A stretch of 64,000 nucleotides of DNA from Monoplex corrugatus (GCA_030674185.1 JAPXFY010000018.1:49677737-49741736), one strand, 5' to 3'; counted from the first letter of the stretch, positions 47,301-60,396 are shown. The notes: a model not told the origin generated them from the letters alone. Translations and numbers: made by a program.

Positions 47301-48338
47301 AATGTTGGTCATGGCTGTTACTAAAGGAAAACTGACATTCACCATCCATCAACAATAGAATATGTAGACTCTGTAGCAAAATAATATGCTGCCTGTGACA
47401 ATATTTTTCAAACACAGAAGATGAAGAAGAGAAACAGACAGCTAAGATACCACTGACTGGCGTCTTTGGTCTGTTTTTTCTTTTACAAGAAACAATTCTT
47501 TTCTATCTGTGCAGGCCACACAAAACATAATCGATCTTTGCTTCTTATCAACTACTATTCACATCAAAAATCAACCATTCTTTCATTCCATCCATTCAAC
47601 AAATCATTCCACAATTAAACCAAAATTAAGTGAATGTGTTCAGTATATTTTATTGAAAGATAATGAGCCAATAAGCATATGCAGATGGGAATACGTCCCC
47701 TAAAACCAATCAATGGCTAATTACATAAAAAATAACTCTGCACCAAAACACACAAAAATAGATAACACATCAAAGCAAGCAACAACTCAAACATATTTGG
47801 GCTTTCTTTCCTTTATACACAAAAGCATCAAAAATGAAAAAGAGTGATTAGGATCAAATTGCATGATGCAACTTTGTTGAAAGTGAACTTATTTTCCTTG
47901 GTATATAAATGCAAGGAAAAGAAACAATTGCCATGGATTTATTCTTAAATATGCTACAAAGGGGATATGAGTAAGACCATCCAAAAAAAAAAAAAAAAAA
48001 AGATAATCAAACCAGAAAGTAAGAAAGATCCAACAGCTTGGCACTGACAAATAAGAAAGAGCATAGACATACAATAACAACAAACAGTTCTTTAACACAG
48101 GAAAGACAACCGAGAAAAATACATATTACAACGATACAGCAGTGATAATCTTCAACAAGTCTCAGGGTACGAAGATGCAACATCGATATCTTCAAAAATC
48201 TTACAATGTATTCATTGCCACTGCAGACAGTATCTACTTCCTGTGTGCCTATGTGCACATTTGAGTGTATGTACATCTGTATTGAATTTCAGGTATAGGT
48301 TTTACCATATATGAAGGATGGTTGGTTTATTGTTGTTG

Positions 48339-48340
<2 letters not shown>
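47301..48340. other. Unique AT-rich sequence
   Basis: No gene; a poly-A run at 47982-48001. Confidence 0.5.
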
Positions 48341-48419
<79 letters not shown>

Positions 48420-48421
48420 TA

Positions 48422-48453
<32 letters not shown>

Positions 48454-48456
48454 TGG
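48341..48456. repeat. GT microsatellite
   Basis: (GT)n with GTGGTGTG and TATGTG interruptions. Confidence 0.95.
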
Positions 48457-48670
48457 GTAGGGGGTGGAAAAGAGACAACATCATGTGAAACGTGTGCATT
48501 TACTATGTCATGCAGGCCTTGAAGACAATGATCCAAACATAAACACGACAGAACAAACGTAATGAGAATTTTTGGTTAAAAGTGAAACAGTGTCTTTTAA
48601 ACTCACAGACTTTTAAGTCCTTTAGCAGGACAAACTCACAAACTATGGCACAAACTCAACCATATCAAGT

Positions 48671-48676
48671 CACACA

Positions 48677-48728
<52 letters not shown>
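48671..48728. repeat. CA microsatellite
   Basis: (CA)n, opposite in strand sense to the GT run 215 bp to its left. Confidence 0.95.
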
Positions 48729-48729
<1 letters not shown>

Positions 48730-48730
<1 letters not shown>

Positions 48731-49770
48731 CCTCATTCACATACGCACATAGATGTACATAAAAAAACATACATACACACATGCATCCTCCCCACCTGTC
48801 TACAACAAAACGTTTGAACAAATGAACAGTGGTACCCTGTTTCAATTGGAAAAACTAACAAATCAAATAATTAAAGTTTACAGCAATTATGACAGAGAAG
48901 GCCACAAAAATGCCGTTGCTGCAAAAGCTTGTAACAAGAGTCACAGAAGGAAGATTGAGTGCCAAACACACAAACTCAAGGCAACTGTTACATGTCATTC
49001 ATTAGTTTCAAACAAAAACATTAAAAAAAAGAAAAGAAAAGAAAACTCCAAACGGCAAAAATGTTTTACTGAAAGTACAGAAGCTCATTGCTTTGAGTTT
49101 ATTGCTAACAATATAACAAATTTTAAACATGTCAGACTTTTTTCACTATCATTATTGCTAAACAACTAATCAAACAGAATTATTATTACAATACAACATG
49201 AAAAATATCAAGTTATCAACAAAACATAAATCCTTTTGGTATCATTACGTTCAAGTAATTTACTCATACAACTATAAATTCAGAATTACGTTGCAACACA
49301 GGAATCAAATGAAAAACATCTTATATCCAGCTCTTTCCTATGAGGAATGAAGACATTAAAAAAAAAAAAGGAATCTGCTTTGCTGAAGACACAGTATAAG
49401 CAAGCAGGTCCACTGATTTTGTCATCTTCAAATGAGGTCTTTCAAATCCTATGTATGGAGTAATAACAATGATCAGTCATCATGTAGGACCACTTGTTAT
49501 GTTTGGTTACCATAATGGTTATTGGTGAACGATATCACAATACAATTTTTAAGAAATCGTACTTATATCCTAGCTGAACAGAAGGGGAAGGCTATTTCAT
49601 GCATCCACTGAGATGGTGTTAACAATCAAACAAAACAAAAACCCCACCCATCATCAATCATCATCATTGCATGGGTTGAGATGCATTTGTTGTAACTATG
49701 TCTGCCTCTGTCACTTACACTTTTGTGAAGCAACCAAGGATTCTTCCAAGTTGAAGACCCAGTACAAGCA
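48730..49770. other. Unique A-rich sequence
   Basis: No recognisable gene. The frame 48753-49169 starts in microsatellite-flanking sequence and has low-complexity Lys-rich content. Confidence 0.5.
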
Positions 49771-49774
49771 GTCA

Positions 49775-49862
49775 TTAGTAGTAGTAGTAGTAGCAGCAGC
49801 AGTAGTAATAGTAGTAGTAGTATCATTGTTACTATTGTTGTTGCTGCTGTTGTTGTTGTTTC
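49775..49862. repeat. TAG/CAG and GTT trinucleotide runs
   Basis: (TAG)n and (CAG)n at 49775-49820, then GTTGTTGCTGCTGTTGTTGT. Confidence 0.9.
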
Positions 49863-49907
49863 TGTTATTTTCATTTTCATGAGCTGACTCTGAACCCAGA
49901 ATACATG

Positions 49908-50005
49908 TTAACCCTTTGACTCCCGCCAACCTGTCCAACAGCAGCATGTACTGTCAACCATGCGTTTTACAGTTTGTGGATAGGGTGCAGGAGTCAAAGG
50001 GTTAA
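49908..50005. mobile_element. Short TTAA MITE lacking the inner palindrome
   Basis: 98 bp, TTAACCCTTTGACTCCCGCC ... GCAGGAGTCAAAGGGTTAA, with outer arms only. It looks like the empty-site form of the nested copies at 32.7, 33.4 and 46.8 kb. Confidence 0.8.
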
Positions 50006-50009
50006 ACGG

Positions 50010-51020
50010 ATTAGGAGAGTTAAGTAAAACAAAACAAAAACAATTCGGCAACAAGACTGTCCAAAATGAAGTCATCACAGTTTGTCAACTAATCTTTCCA
50101 AGACTGACACAGGATACACTTGGGAAGTCTTGCTGTTTTTCTCCTCAATTTTGTATATCTGTTGTCTTTTGTGCATGCTTGAAAAATGCTGCCTGTCTTG
50201 TACTGTTACATTAAAAACACACTCTGATTCTATTTTGAATGTTTTCTGTTTCCTATTTGCTTAAACCAAGCGGTCACTGTAGTTTGGATTTCAAAAACGG
50301 TGGTGATCCATTACGGATATCTGTTAAATACACGAGTTAAAAACCAGTCTGAGAAAAAATTTTAAAAAATAAAGAAAGATCACAAAATCCTAGCAGAACA
50401 AGAGCAAAGTGAAAAATAACACAAAAGAAACAAGCAAGTAAGCAAGCAAACAAAAAATATACAAACAACTACCGGAAATCTGTGACAAATTCTGACAAAT
50501 AATTCTTACTCCCCACTCCCCATTTCCCACCCCCAAATGTATGATCCCAAATGCAGTAAATAGTGAAATAATGAACCCTAAAAGAAATTTCATTTGATAC
50601 TGTACAACATTTCTATTTCACTGAAATCAGCATCCAAGCACAGATTTCCGTTTCCTCACAATTATCATCGCTGAATTCAAATTCAGTTTCTTTTTAGAAA
50701 GAAGCCAATCAGTTCAATATATACAATAAATGTGCATCTCTAAAATCATATCAAAACATGATCATAAAAAACATTTTTCTTAAAGGTATACACATACAAA
50801 ATGAAAGTCACAAATCTGACATAGCGTTTCCAACAAAAGATCTAAGAACAATGCCTTCCTCTGTAACTAATGATTGTAAATTACATCCCCGTAATATTTC
50901 ACGTTTAAATCCATTATCAAAAAAAACTGAACATAGATCTAAATGTGGTCATTAGTTGTTGATAAACCATTGAGAAATCCTTACTGACAACTGAAAGACT
51001 TGTTTTGCATAGTGACTTAA
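50010..51020. other. Unique AT-rich sequence
   Basis: No gene or repeat recognised. Confidence 0.5.
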
Positions 51021-51024
51021 CCTT

Positions 51025-51777
51025 TCACTGAAGTATCTCTCTGTGGAAACAACTGCAAAACTCGTTCTCTCCTTCATAATGTCTCGCATTGACTATTGCA
51101 ATTCACTCCTGTCTGGTCTTCCTGCCTCCACCATTCACATCCTACAGCGCATTCAAAACAATGCTGCACGCCTTGTACTCAAAAAGAAAAAAGCTGACCA
51201 CATATCTCCTCTCCTGGCACTTCACTGGCTCCCTGTATCAAAGCGCATACAGTACAAACTAGACACCATGTGCTACAAAAGCCTCAATAACGCAGCCCCC
51301 CATTACCTGTCAAGCCTACTTGAGATCTATGTTCCCTCACGTACCCTCCACTCTGCCTCCGATCCTCTGACTTTTCGCTTTCCACGCACCAAGCTCAATA
51401 CCTATGGTCCACGAGCCTTCTCTGTTTCTGGTCCACTTTCCTGGAACAAACTTCCTCTCTCTGTCCGTCAGCAACCTACTTTTGTCTCCTTCAAGTCCGC
51501 TCTCAAAACTCACCTTTTCTCCTCTGCATAAAATCCTGACCTCACTCATCCCCCTCTGTAGCCTGTCTCCACTCGAGGGGAATCACATTGTAATATATAT
51601 TTGTATATAATATGCTCTCTATAATTTTCCATTGCTTTTATTCTTTTTCCCCATTTATAGCCATGTGTAAGTGTGTGTGTGCGCGCGTGCGTAAGTGTAT
51701 GTTCAGCGCTTAGATTTGATTTTTATCGAGATTTTGCGCTATATAAATATTGTAATTATTATTATTATTATTATTAA
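51025..51777 (+). mobile_element. 5'-truncated L2-like LINE, RT C-terminus intact
   Basis: From about 51025 the frame reads [80 protein letters not shown], later [40 protein letters not shown] and KTHLFSSA, stop at 51529-51531. This order is the C-terminal end of L2/CR1-type reverse transcriptases. The 3' UTR follows (GGGGAATCACATTGTAATAT ... TTTTGCGCTATATAAATATT) and an (ATT)n tail to 51777. The catalytic palm is missing, so the copy is dead on arrival, but the remaining frame has no stop: the youngest LINE in the window. Confidence 0.9.
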
Positions 51778-51889
51778 TTAAAGATACAAGATTAAATTTT
51801 CTTACCACACACACACAAAAAAAAACAACCAAAAAAACAACAAACACAAACAAATTCAGAAAAAAGAAGACAGATACACACATAGGGGA

Positions 51890-51968
51890 ATCACATTGTA
51901 ATATATAATTGTATATAATATGCTCTCTATAATTTTCCATTGCTTTTATTCTTTTTCCCCATTTATAG

Positions 51969-52050
<82 letters not shown>

Positions 52051-52180
52051 ATGCGTGCGTGCGTGTGTGTGTGGCGTGCGTGTGTGTGTGTGCGTGTGTG
52101 TGTGTCTGTTTCAGTGCTTTGATTTGATTTTATCAAGATTTTGCGCTATATAAATATTGTAATTATTATTATTATTATCT
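51890..52180 (+). mobile_element. Second LINE 3' UTR of the same family, with GT/GC microsatellite
   Basis: Starts GGGGAATCACATTGTAATAT like 51579, contains (GT)n(GCGT)n at 51970-52107, and ends TTTTGCGCTATATAAATATT GTAATTATT(ATT)n. A more severely truncated insertion, or a duplication of the neighbouring tail. Confidence 0.85.
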
Positions 52181-52379
52181 TGTACTCAAGTTTAAACTTT
52201 TTCCTTTTTCAGTTTCTCATACCACAAATCAAAAAGCATTGAAGCCTGTACAACATGGTTCTAAAATGATACATTCCTGACCCAAATTTGTGCATTAATG
52301 ATTAAATTAAGCATGATCTTGCATGATCCAGAATTGTCAGAAACAACATTATAAAGATACTGCCTTATCACAATATTGG

Positions 52380-52440
52380 GGTATATATCATCATTATCAT
52401 CATTATTATTATTATCATCATCATTATCATCATTATGCCT
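52380..52440. repeat. ATC/ATT microsatellite
   Basis: Mixed (ATC)n/(ATT)n. Confidence 0.9.
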
Positions 52441-52707
52441 GAGACACCCAGACAGATTTGGTTTTCTTTCACAGCTTCTGATATATATGAATATTAAATC
52501 TAACCAACTGAGTCAAGGAGCAGGGTGGTGGTGGAGACGGAACACACCCAGGATGTCCAAAAGTCTGTGAAAATTCACAATACCAAGATACATGCGTAAA
52601 GAAACCAACTGATATTGGGATATATTATATACACAAGGATATAGCTCTGTCACATGTCTACAGCCTTAAAAGTCCAATAAAGCATCCCATCCTCCCAATA
52701 TTTTTTT

Positions 52708-52785
52708 CTGATCCTTTGACTCTTTCAGCCTATCCACCAACTTCCATCAAAGCCAGCTGACCCGCTGAAAGAGTCGAAGGACTAA
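52708..52785. mobile_element. Palindromic MITE, short diverged copy
   Basis: CCTTTGACTCTTTCAGCCTA TCCACCAACTTCC / GCTGACCCGCTGAAAGAGTC GAAGG; arms have changed together (CTTTCAGC / GCTGAAAG). Confidence 0.6.
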
Positions 52786-52794
52786 TGCCAGTAT

Positions 52795-53290
52795 CATTAT
52801 CAATATTATTTAAAGCCCAGACAATTATGCTGAGCCATATCAGGGCTACAACCATCTCAACATCTTTTTGAACCTAAACAAAAAGAAAGCTGGAAAAGAA
52901 AATTAGGTACACCTATGGATGCATTTGCATATGCAATCTAAGAATATGCCCCTGGCTTTGACCATTCCTTCCACTTCATTACAAATGCATTTAAAAAAAA
53001 CAACAACAACAAACCTGAACACAAATATATGAACGTAAATAAGGACACTAAAACATATAAAAACTGCCTAAATTACCTAAAATTGAATTGGCACATCACA
53101 TTTCCTTCAGCCAAAAATGTAGTTCATGAATGGGCCAGCAAGTCAGGTGATAGAAATGACAAAAAGCAAGAAGCAAGGCAGAAACAAGGCAAGTGACAGA
53201 AAAGAGGAAATTTCTTGCACAGAATTTCCAGAAGGTGGGGATACTATTTATACTGAAAGAGATCTTGGCATCCCCACAGGATTAATGTCA
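52795..53290 (-). mobile_element. Minus-oriented retroposon family copy
   Basis: TTTAAAGCCCAGACAATTATGC... GAGCCATATCAGGGCTACAA to ATTTCCAGAAGGTGGGGATA. Co-linear with the 42.5 and 61.7 kb copies. Confidence 0.7.
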
Positions 53291-54880
53291 ATGCAACATG
53301 TTAATCTGAAAATTTACACCGACTTTCACTTTTTAATGTCTGAAAAATGTATCAAAAAGCTGATCTGACACTGAACAGCTGATGATGAAAAGGAGGAGGA
53401 AAACCACCCTGATCTCTATGGCCTTCTAGTTGCAAAATTGGGCTAATTAATTATTACGTGCAAGGCAACACTGGACCTACAATCGCAATGATGTCATCCT
53501 CCTTACCCAAAATGCACTCACACATGACTGACTATAAAACTTCGATCAAACAAGTTCTTATTTGTCGATGACAATAACTATGTTTGAGAAAGCCATTATA
53601 TGCTTTACCCTGCCATTCTTGAGTTTTCTTAGAGTTGCAATCAAGGCAGTACCACCCAATAAAATCAATCAACATCTGAGAAATGCTGACTAGTTGGTTT
53701 TGGAAAAAAGTAGCAAGATTTAAATTTTTGCTCTTAATTCATGGATTAATTGACAATCTGCAAAAACCAAATGACTCAGAAAGTTATTTACAAAACATTC
53801 CAATGATCAGAAAATTATCTCAAACAATCTTGAAACAACCAAGTCACAGCAACAAATGCTGTTCAACATTTTCAGTCTTCTCATGAGCTGAATTAAGTAA
53901 GCAGTTTTATAAACACTTACATTCACCTGTTCTTTCAGCACTTTCACTTCTATCTTTTCAAATATGAACATACTATAGACTGAAATATCTTTGTTCAAGA
54001 ACACTTTTCAACTGAAACACAGCAATTGTCCAAAGTACACTGAAAATAAAACCAACACATACAAAAACTATGCAGTTTATCTTCCTTATTGCTCAGCCCA
54101 ACAATGGAAATATTATGCTAAACTACACCTTCTGAAGAAGTGTTGTGTCATGCAAGACATCACCAATTTCGACAAAAAAAAAAAAAAAAAGGTTCTGTCA
54201 TGTAAAGCATACATAAAAAACGATCCATTCTTGAGACAGATACACCTGAAAATAAAGCACTGAAATTCAAAGCAGATACACTAAGAAGAATATATATGCA
54301 ACAGATACAATATTTACTTTAAAAGCAAACACAATTTACAAGCAGTGCATAAAAAATCTATACAAAATAGTGGCATTTTCGCCATTATCAATAATGTAAA
54401 GCAACAAGCTTAAACTTGTATTATGTAAAGACATTAAAATAAAAGATGGAAAGCATAAGGTAAATAGCATATATGATGAAAATGCATATGCACATAAATA
54501 GTGCATAAGGGAATCAATACAAAATAATTTCTTCCCCGTAACCAGTGGTATAAAGCAATAAGTTTCCACTTGTGTTAAGAGAAAATATGACATAAGAAAA
54601 GTACAGAAAGATGGAATATGCAATAAACGTATGCACAAGGTGACATTTCATGAATACCATACATCACATCAGTATTGGCTACTAATATGCCATGAAGCAG
54701 GAAAGCATTTGAAAATATTTTATCTGTAAAACTCAACCATTTGGTAAGAAAATATTACTTTTTTTGCCAGCAACAAAAGAGGAATTCAAAAGGAACATAA
54801 CACAGTTTTTAAGATAAAGCCTTCTTGCATCATGAACAGTTTGCAGCCCATGTCTTGGATTTTATCATTAAGAAACCTAT
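53291..54880. other. Unique A-rich sequence
   Basis: No gene recognised; a local imperfect repeat at 54330-54640 (GCATAA and CAATAAGTTT/ACAAGCTT-type blocks). Confidence 0.45.
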
Positions 54881-55384
54881 AGACACACAGATAGACAGAC
54901 ACAGACAGACAGACATACAAACACACAGGTCAACAGTTTTGAATATAGCACGATGAAGTATAAGGCCTCAAATAACAAAATATGCATCAACTATTTACCT
55001 GACTCTTGTTAGCAGCTTAATCAAATATTTAAATCCACAGGCACTTGATAAATACACCTTCAAACAAACAGGAAGCATAATCTACCCATATGTTACAGAG
55101 ATGAGTCATCCCAGAAGCAAGAGAATGATAAGCATACCAATCATATGTGTTCAAGAGTCCAAAGCAACTGAAAATGAAGTAACATACAATCACAAATACA
55201 TAACTGCCAAAGTTTACTACACTGAAAAAAAAAAAAAAAAAAAGCATTCAAAACAACCCGCTGTATAAACAATGACAATTTTAAAGGGAAAAACAACCAT
55301 GCACTACTTGAAAGCTACAACAAAACTCATCACAAAAACTGTACCATCTCATGTCATTCAGGCTTGATTGATATAATCATAATC

Positions 55385-55810
55385 TGCACCTATTTATCTT
55401 CGTGACCATCTCGGAATGTACGCCCTGGCCCAATCTCTCAATTCTAATTCTGATACTAGTTGTCTTCAAATTCCTCAATACAAATGTACTAGATTCCCTC
55501 GCCGCTCTTTTTCTGTGTCTGATCCATATAACTGGAATGATCTTCCCCTGTCTATTCAACAGCCACAAACTCTCTGTCTTCCTTCAAGTCTAGCTTGAAC
55601 ATACCTTTTTGTTCAGCAGTGACTTTCCCCTCTACATGTTTACTCTTTTGTCCCACTGCCCTCCTGTTCTACCCCTCCCAGCTTGCATGTTTTGTGCCCT
55701 GGAGTTTTGGTCGTTGTTGGATGATTGCTTTGGTGAATGATGAGAGTGTGTGCTTTGGTTTGATTCTTATATCAAAATTTGACGCCTTATAAATGTTATT
55801 ATTACTATGA
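55385..55810 (+). mobile_element. L2-like LINE 3' end, decayed
   Basis: Frames give SSDTSCLQ-like, IPQYKCTRFPRRSFSVSDPY and NWNDLPLSIQQPQTLCLP (compare [20 protein letters not shown] at 51.4 kb), then a 3' UTR ending ATATCAAAATTTGACGCCTT ATAAATGTTATTATTA. Confidence 0.8.
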
Positions 55811-56157
55811 TCCGGAATTTGGCAAATATCCACTTGTAAAGGTCTACGAAAACCTTGTGCCAAATTTTTACTGAAAGATTCACAGAAACAATGCAAACAT
55901 CCTTATCACTGTTAGTCTAAAGGACAATCACAAACTATTTTGTAAATGTAGTGACCTCTTCCATCCATGCCTTCTATTGCTGAAATCATTACTGTTCCTC
56001 CACTAATACATACTTTCACATCAAATTACTGATCAAATGGTATTGAGTAATCATTCATGTATGCGTATATGTTTATAACTGTGGGTATATGAATATGTAC
56101 TGTTAGATGCTGTTAATGTCTTCATTTGTGTATGTGTATGAATAAGTGCATTCTGAA

Positions 56158-56190
56158 GTGTGTGTGTGTGTGGGTGTGTGTGTGTGTGAG

Positions 56191-56229
<39 letters not shown>

Positions 56230-56234
56230 GTGTG

Positions 56235-56276
<42 letters not shown>

Positions 56277-56282
56277 TGAGAG
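56158..56282. repeat. GT microsatellite
   Basis: (GT)n with GGGTGT, GAGTTGT and GTTGTGTGGGG interruptions. Confidence 0.95.
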
Positions 56283-56289
56283 AGAGATA

Positions 56290-57600
56290 GATCAGTGCTT
56301 CTGTATGCTTTACACTTTAAGCCTTGTAAATATGTAACGCTGAAGCAAGTCCAAACGAATCTGGAGCACAGCGCTATCCAAAAATAACTTATCATCATTA
56401 TCATTTATTTTAGCTGAGGAATTATCCAGGAACCAAAAATAGCACCAGTTCAGAGAGCAGCGTTCAAGTGATTTAAACTGTTTACAGAAAGTCTCTGACC
56501 ATGTTTTTTTAAAAACAAAAATTAGTTTACAACATTTACTTACACTATTGCAAACTGAAGCATGTGTCCATAAAATATGAGCTGTTTCAATCTAATGTTA
56601 GGAATGATCTGAAACAATTCATAAATATTTTACCAGGATAAAACTAGCTGTCAAAGTAAAAGAACACCTCCCTCCCCTCCCATCTGCTTGTGGGCTGCAA
56701 TTCCCAAGTGCACTTGTATGTGAGCAACGCTGAGGAGGTGACATTTCTTATACATTATTTACCTGTTTATTTATACTGTTGGAATGAGTACAAATCAATG
56801 AAAGTGTTTTTCTGCAGGTGAAAATAAATGCAATAAAGAATTCTTAAGGATTTTTAAACAAAGTTTTATGTCTTTGTCATGTGTGGTTTACTTATGAGCA
56901 TAAATACAGAGTCTGAATTCGAAAATTGATCAATTTTCAGTGAAGAAAAAACATTACACAAAAATTACTGTTCCTGACCGTCAGTAATTCTCTACAAATA
57001 GTAAACAACATAACACTATAATTACTGTAGGTTACAAGAGAGAGGATACTGTTTGTAAAACATTGCATAAATGGCAGTTTCAACAGTGCTGGTGCTGAAT
57101 ACTTTTCATGGATGTTTTTAAAATCAAAGTGTGAAAAGTAACTTCTCTAGACAAACTACACGGCAAAGTCAGGATGAAAGAAAACCTGATGAATAGCAAT
57201 TTACGTAGTGTGATGTTATCAAGCCAAATGAATGTTTAAAAGAAGCACTTGAATTAGTTGGAAAAAAACAACAACCAGTGGAGAACAATTTTGATCTTAA
57301 AAACTGACTGTGAATTCTGGTCTTATTTGTAACTTTCCCGTTCCCTCATTTTGAAATGCTGAACTCTTCACTTAAGTACGTTTCCAAAAAGGCTGATTAA
57401 TATCTCAAATAAAAATCTGCTGGTAAAATGTCACTTGAAAATTTATTTCAGGTTTATGTGAAGTAACATCACTTGAAAAATTATTTCAGGTGTATGTGAC
57501 ATTTGATACTCTGCCCTTTTGAGAATTGCTCTCACACAAATGGGTGTTCATGTGTACAGCCATTTTTACTTGTTTTTTGTTTTTGTTTCTTGACCCTCAT
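56290..57600. other. Unique AT-rich sequence
   Basis: A short tandem duplication of about 50 bp near 57425-57495 (GTCACTTGAAAATTTATTTC ... GTATGTGA). No gene. Confidence 0.5.
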
Positions 57601-57664
57601 TAACATAGCCACACTATATTTTCAGGGTTGTGCAAATTACTGAACAATGACAGGGCTTACAAAA

Positions 57665-58959
57665 AAGTTAATGTACATATTTAATGTTCTCTGTGTATAC
57701 ACACTAACAGGGCCTTTAACGCATGTATTTAATGTTCTCTGTGTGTACACACTAACAGGACCTTTAACATACGTATTTAATGTTCTCTGTGTATACCACA
57801 AACAGGACCTTTAACGCACGTATTTAATGTTCTCTGTGTATACCACTAACAGGACCTTTAACATACATATTTAATGTTCTCTGTGTATACCACTAACAGG
57901 CCTTTAACATACGTATTTAATGTTCTCAGTGTGTACACACTAACAGGACCTTTAACATATGTATTTAATGTTCTCTGTGTATACACACTAACAGGACCTT
58001 TAACATACATATTTAATGTTCTCTGTGTGTACCACTAACAGGACCTTTAACATACATATTTAATGTTCTCTGTGTATACACACTAACAGGACCTTTAACA
58101 TACATATTTAATGTTCTCTGTGTATACCACTAACAGGACCTTTAACATACATATTTAATGTTCTCTGTGTATACCACTAACAGGACCTTTAACATACGTA
58201 TTTAATGTTCTCTGTGTATACACACTAACAGGACCTTTAACGCACATATTTACTGTTCTCTGCGTGTACACACTAACAGGACCTTTAACATACATAATTA
58301 AAGTTCTCTGTGTATACACACTAACAGGACCTTTAACGCACATATTTAATGTTCTCTGTGTATACACACTAACAGGACCTTTAACATACGTATTAAATGT
58401 TCTCTGTGTATACCACTAACAGGACCTTTAACGCACGTATTTAATGTTCTCTGTGTGTACACACTAACAGGACCTTTAACGCACGTATTTAATGTTCTCT
58501 GTGTGTACACATTAACAGGACCTTTAACATACGTATTTAATGTTCTCTGTGTATACACACTAACAGGACCTTTAACATACATATTTAATGTTCTCTGTGT
58601 ATACACACTAACAGGACTTTTAACGCACGTATTTAATGTTCTCTGTGTATACACACTAACAGGACCTTTAACATACATATTTAATGTTATCTGTGTATAC
58701 ACACTAACAGGACCTTTAACATACGTATTTAATGTTCTCTGTGTCTACACACTAACAGGACCTTTAACGTACATATTCAATGTTCTCTGTGTATACACAC
58801 TAGCAGGAATCAGGCATTAGCCGATCTGCGCATATGTCGAAAGGGTATGTCAGAAAGATCTCCACCCCTTACCCAACAAGTAGTAACCAAGCAGATTCAA
58901 ACCCAGATATTACAATAAAAAAAACACTGTCCTAACCACCTGACCACCATACCCGTCGC
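57665..58959 (-). mobile_element. SINE family A copy with a 48-bp internal satellite
   Basis: The right end (58805-58959) is an ordinary SINE head in minus orientation: A box TGGTCAGGTGGTTA (minus of 58933-58946), B box GGTTTGAATC (minus of 58894-58903), then CTTTCGACATATGCGCAGAT. Leftward, instead of a single body, about 24 copies of a 48-bp unit (CAGGACCTTTAACATACGTA TTTAATGTTCTCTGTGTATA CACACTAA) fill 57665-58810. That unit corresponds to the SINE body block around TTTAACGTGCGTATTTGA and TATACACACGA as I remember it. Confidence 0.8.
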
Positions 58960-59111
58960 AAAATTCTTTTGAAAAATGATGACAACAAAGCAGACAGAAA
59001 CAAATGGTAAAAAACAAACTGCAGCATTCTGCTGACAGCGGTCAGAAAATGATGTGCTATTCAATTGTACTCATGCCATCATGATGGCTATACCATGGCA
59101 CATATAGCTTA

Positions 59112-59116
<5 letters not shown>

Positions 59117-59142
<26 letters not shown>
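59117..59142. repeat. TC/CA microsatellite
   Basis: (TC)n followed by (CA)n. Confidence 0.9.
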
Positions 59143-59339
59143 GAGACACAGACATATGAACACACAAATATCAGTCATTAAGAAAAATAAGGATTTCTCC
59201 ATTTCCTCTGCCCACCGAAAAATATGCTTTGTATAACCGGGATATGTACAGAAACAATAAGAAATAAACAAAGAAAATGACAGAAACAAAGAAAAAGAGA
59301 AGCTAGTGAAAAAAAACCCATAGAAATACAAAACAGGAG

Positions 59340-59575
59340 AAACAGTGACAAAAAAATGACGGAAACAACGTCAAAATGAAAAATACAAGAATGACAGAAA
59401 TACAAAACAGGAGAAATGGTGACAAAGAAATGACAGAAATACAAAACAGGAGAAATAGTGACAAAGAAATGACAGAAATACAGAACAGGAAAAACAGAAA
59501 TGGTGACAAAGAAATGACAGAAATACAGAACAGGAAAAACAGTGACAAAAGCATGACAGAAATACTGAAGAAATA
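59340..59575. repeat. 39-bp minisatellite
   Basis: About 5-6 copies of ACAGAAATACAAAACAGGAG AAATGGTGACAAAGAAATG. Unit is a multiple of three, giving spurious open frames on both strands. Confidence 0.85.
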
Positions 59576-59579
59576 GTGA

Positions 59580-60330
59580 TGAAAGAACTAAAGAAACATA
59601 GAAAAGCAAAAAAAAGTAAAAACACAAAGAACCAGAAAAACAGTGTCAAGGACAAATAGTAACAAACGAGAAAATAAAAGGTAAACTGAAAGCGGATGAA
59701 ATCACATACAAGCTGAGATTCAACTGCAAAATAGGAGGTCTTCTCCAAATAGTTGCTTGATTTCACACTCATGATCACACAAAATCACAAAAAGCAGGTA
59801 TTTCATGTACATTGCTAGAACCAGAAGATCTTAAATGTCAGGAACTTCTGGGAGTGAACCAAAGAGATGACAAGACAGAGGGATATGAGGGGGGGGGGGA
59901 GGGGAAGCAGGGGGAAGCTGGGCAAAAGACAATAGCAGTAAAAGAAAGCACAGACAGAAACAAGCAGAGAGGGCAAAAGAATTCCTTTTGCTGATGTGGC
60001 CCCACTTTGACAGGTGAAATGTAAAACACACACTACTTTACATCAACAACTCACTTAATTAGTTAATATCAACAACTCTCTTTTTCTGAACTCATTCTCT
60101 ACAGCTGACTTCTGAATACTGTCAGAAGTTCCTGAAAAAGAGCTGTGCACATCTTTCTCAAAGTGATGATTTTAGGTACTCCGTTTGTCTGTGCGACCTT
60201 GCCTTTGTTACTTTACTTTTCAAATTTAACATTTAACCACTTATCAATGGTAGACACCTTTGACCAAAATATAGTACAGAACCATCTACAGATAGCACAG
60301 AAAATCGTTTCAATACATTTTTGTTTTACA
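59580..60330 (-). other. Probable 3' UTR or downstream flank of the unidentified gene
   Basis: A/C-rich on +; a GGGGGGGG tract at 59890-59900. No poly(A) signal assigned with confidence. Confidence 0.4.
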
Positions 60331-60344
60331 CACACGCACACACA

Positions 60345-60394
<50 letters not shown>
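60331..60394. repeat. CA microsatellite, 300 bp downstream of the unidentified gene's stop
   Basis: (CA)n with CG and CTCA interruptions. Confidence 0.95.

Positions 60395-60396
<2 letters not shown>

Noticed and set aside
48753..49169. A 138-residue + strand open frame
   Set aside because: Begins in sequence flanking a CA run, Lys/Asn-rich, no recognisable domain or splice signals; likely chance in AT-rich DNA.
58346..58820. Repeated open frames on both strands (118-121 residues)
   Set aside because: Products of the 48-bp satellite unit, a multiple of three, inside a SINE.
59178..59778. Overlapping Phe/Leu-rich minus-strand frames that look like membrane proteins
   Set aside because: Antisense of a 39-bp A-rich minisatellite and flanking A-rich DNA.
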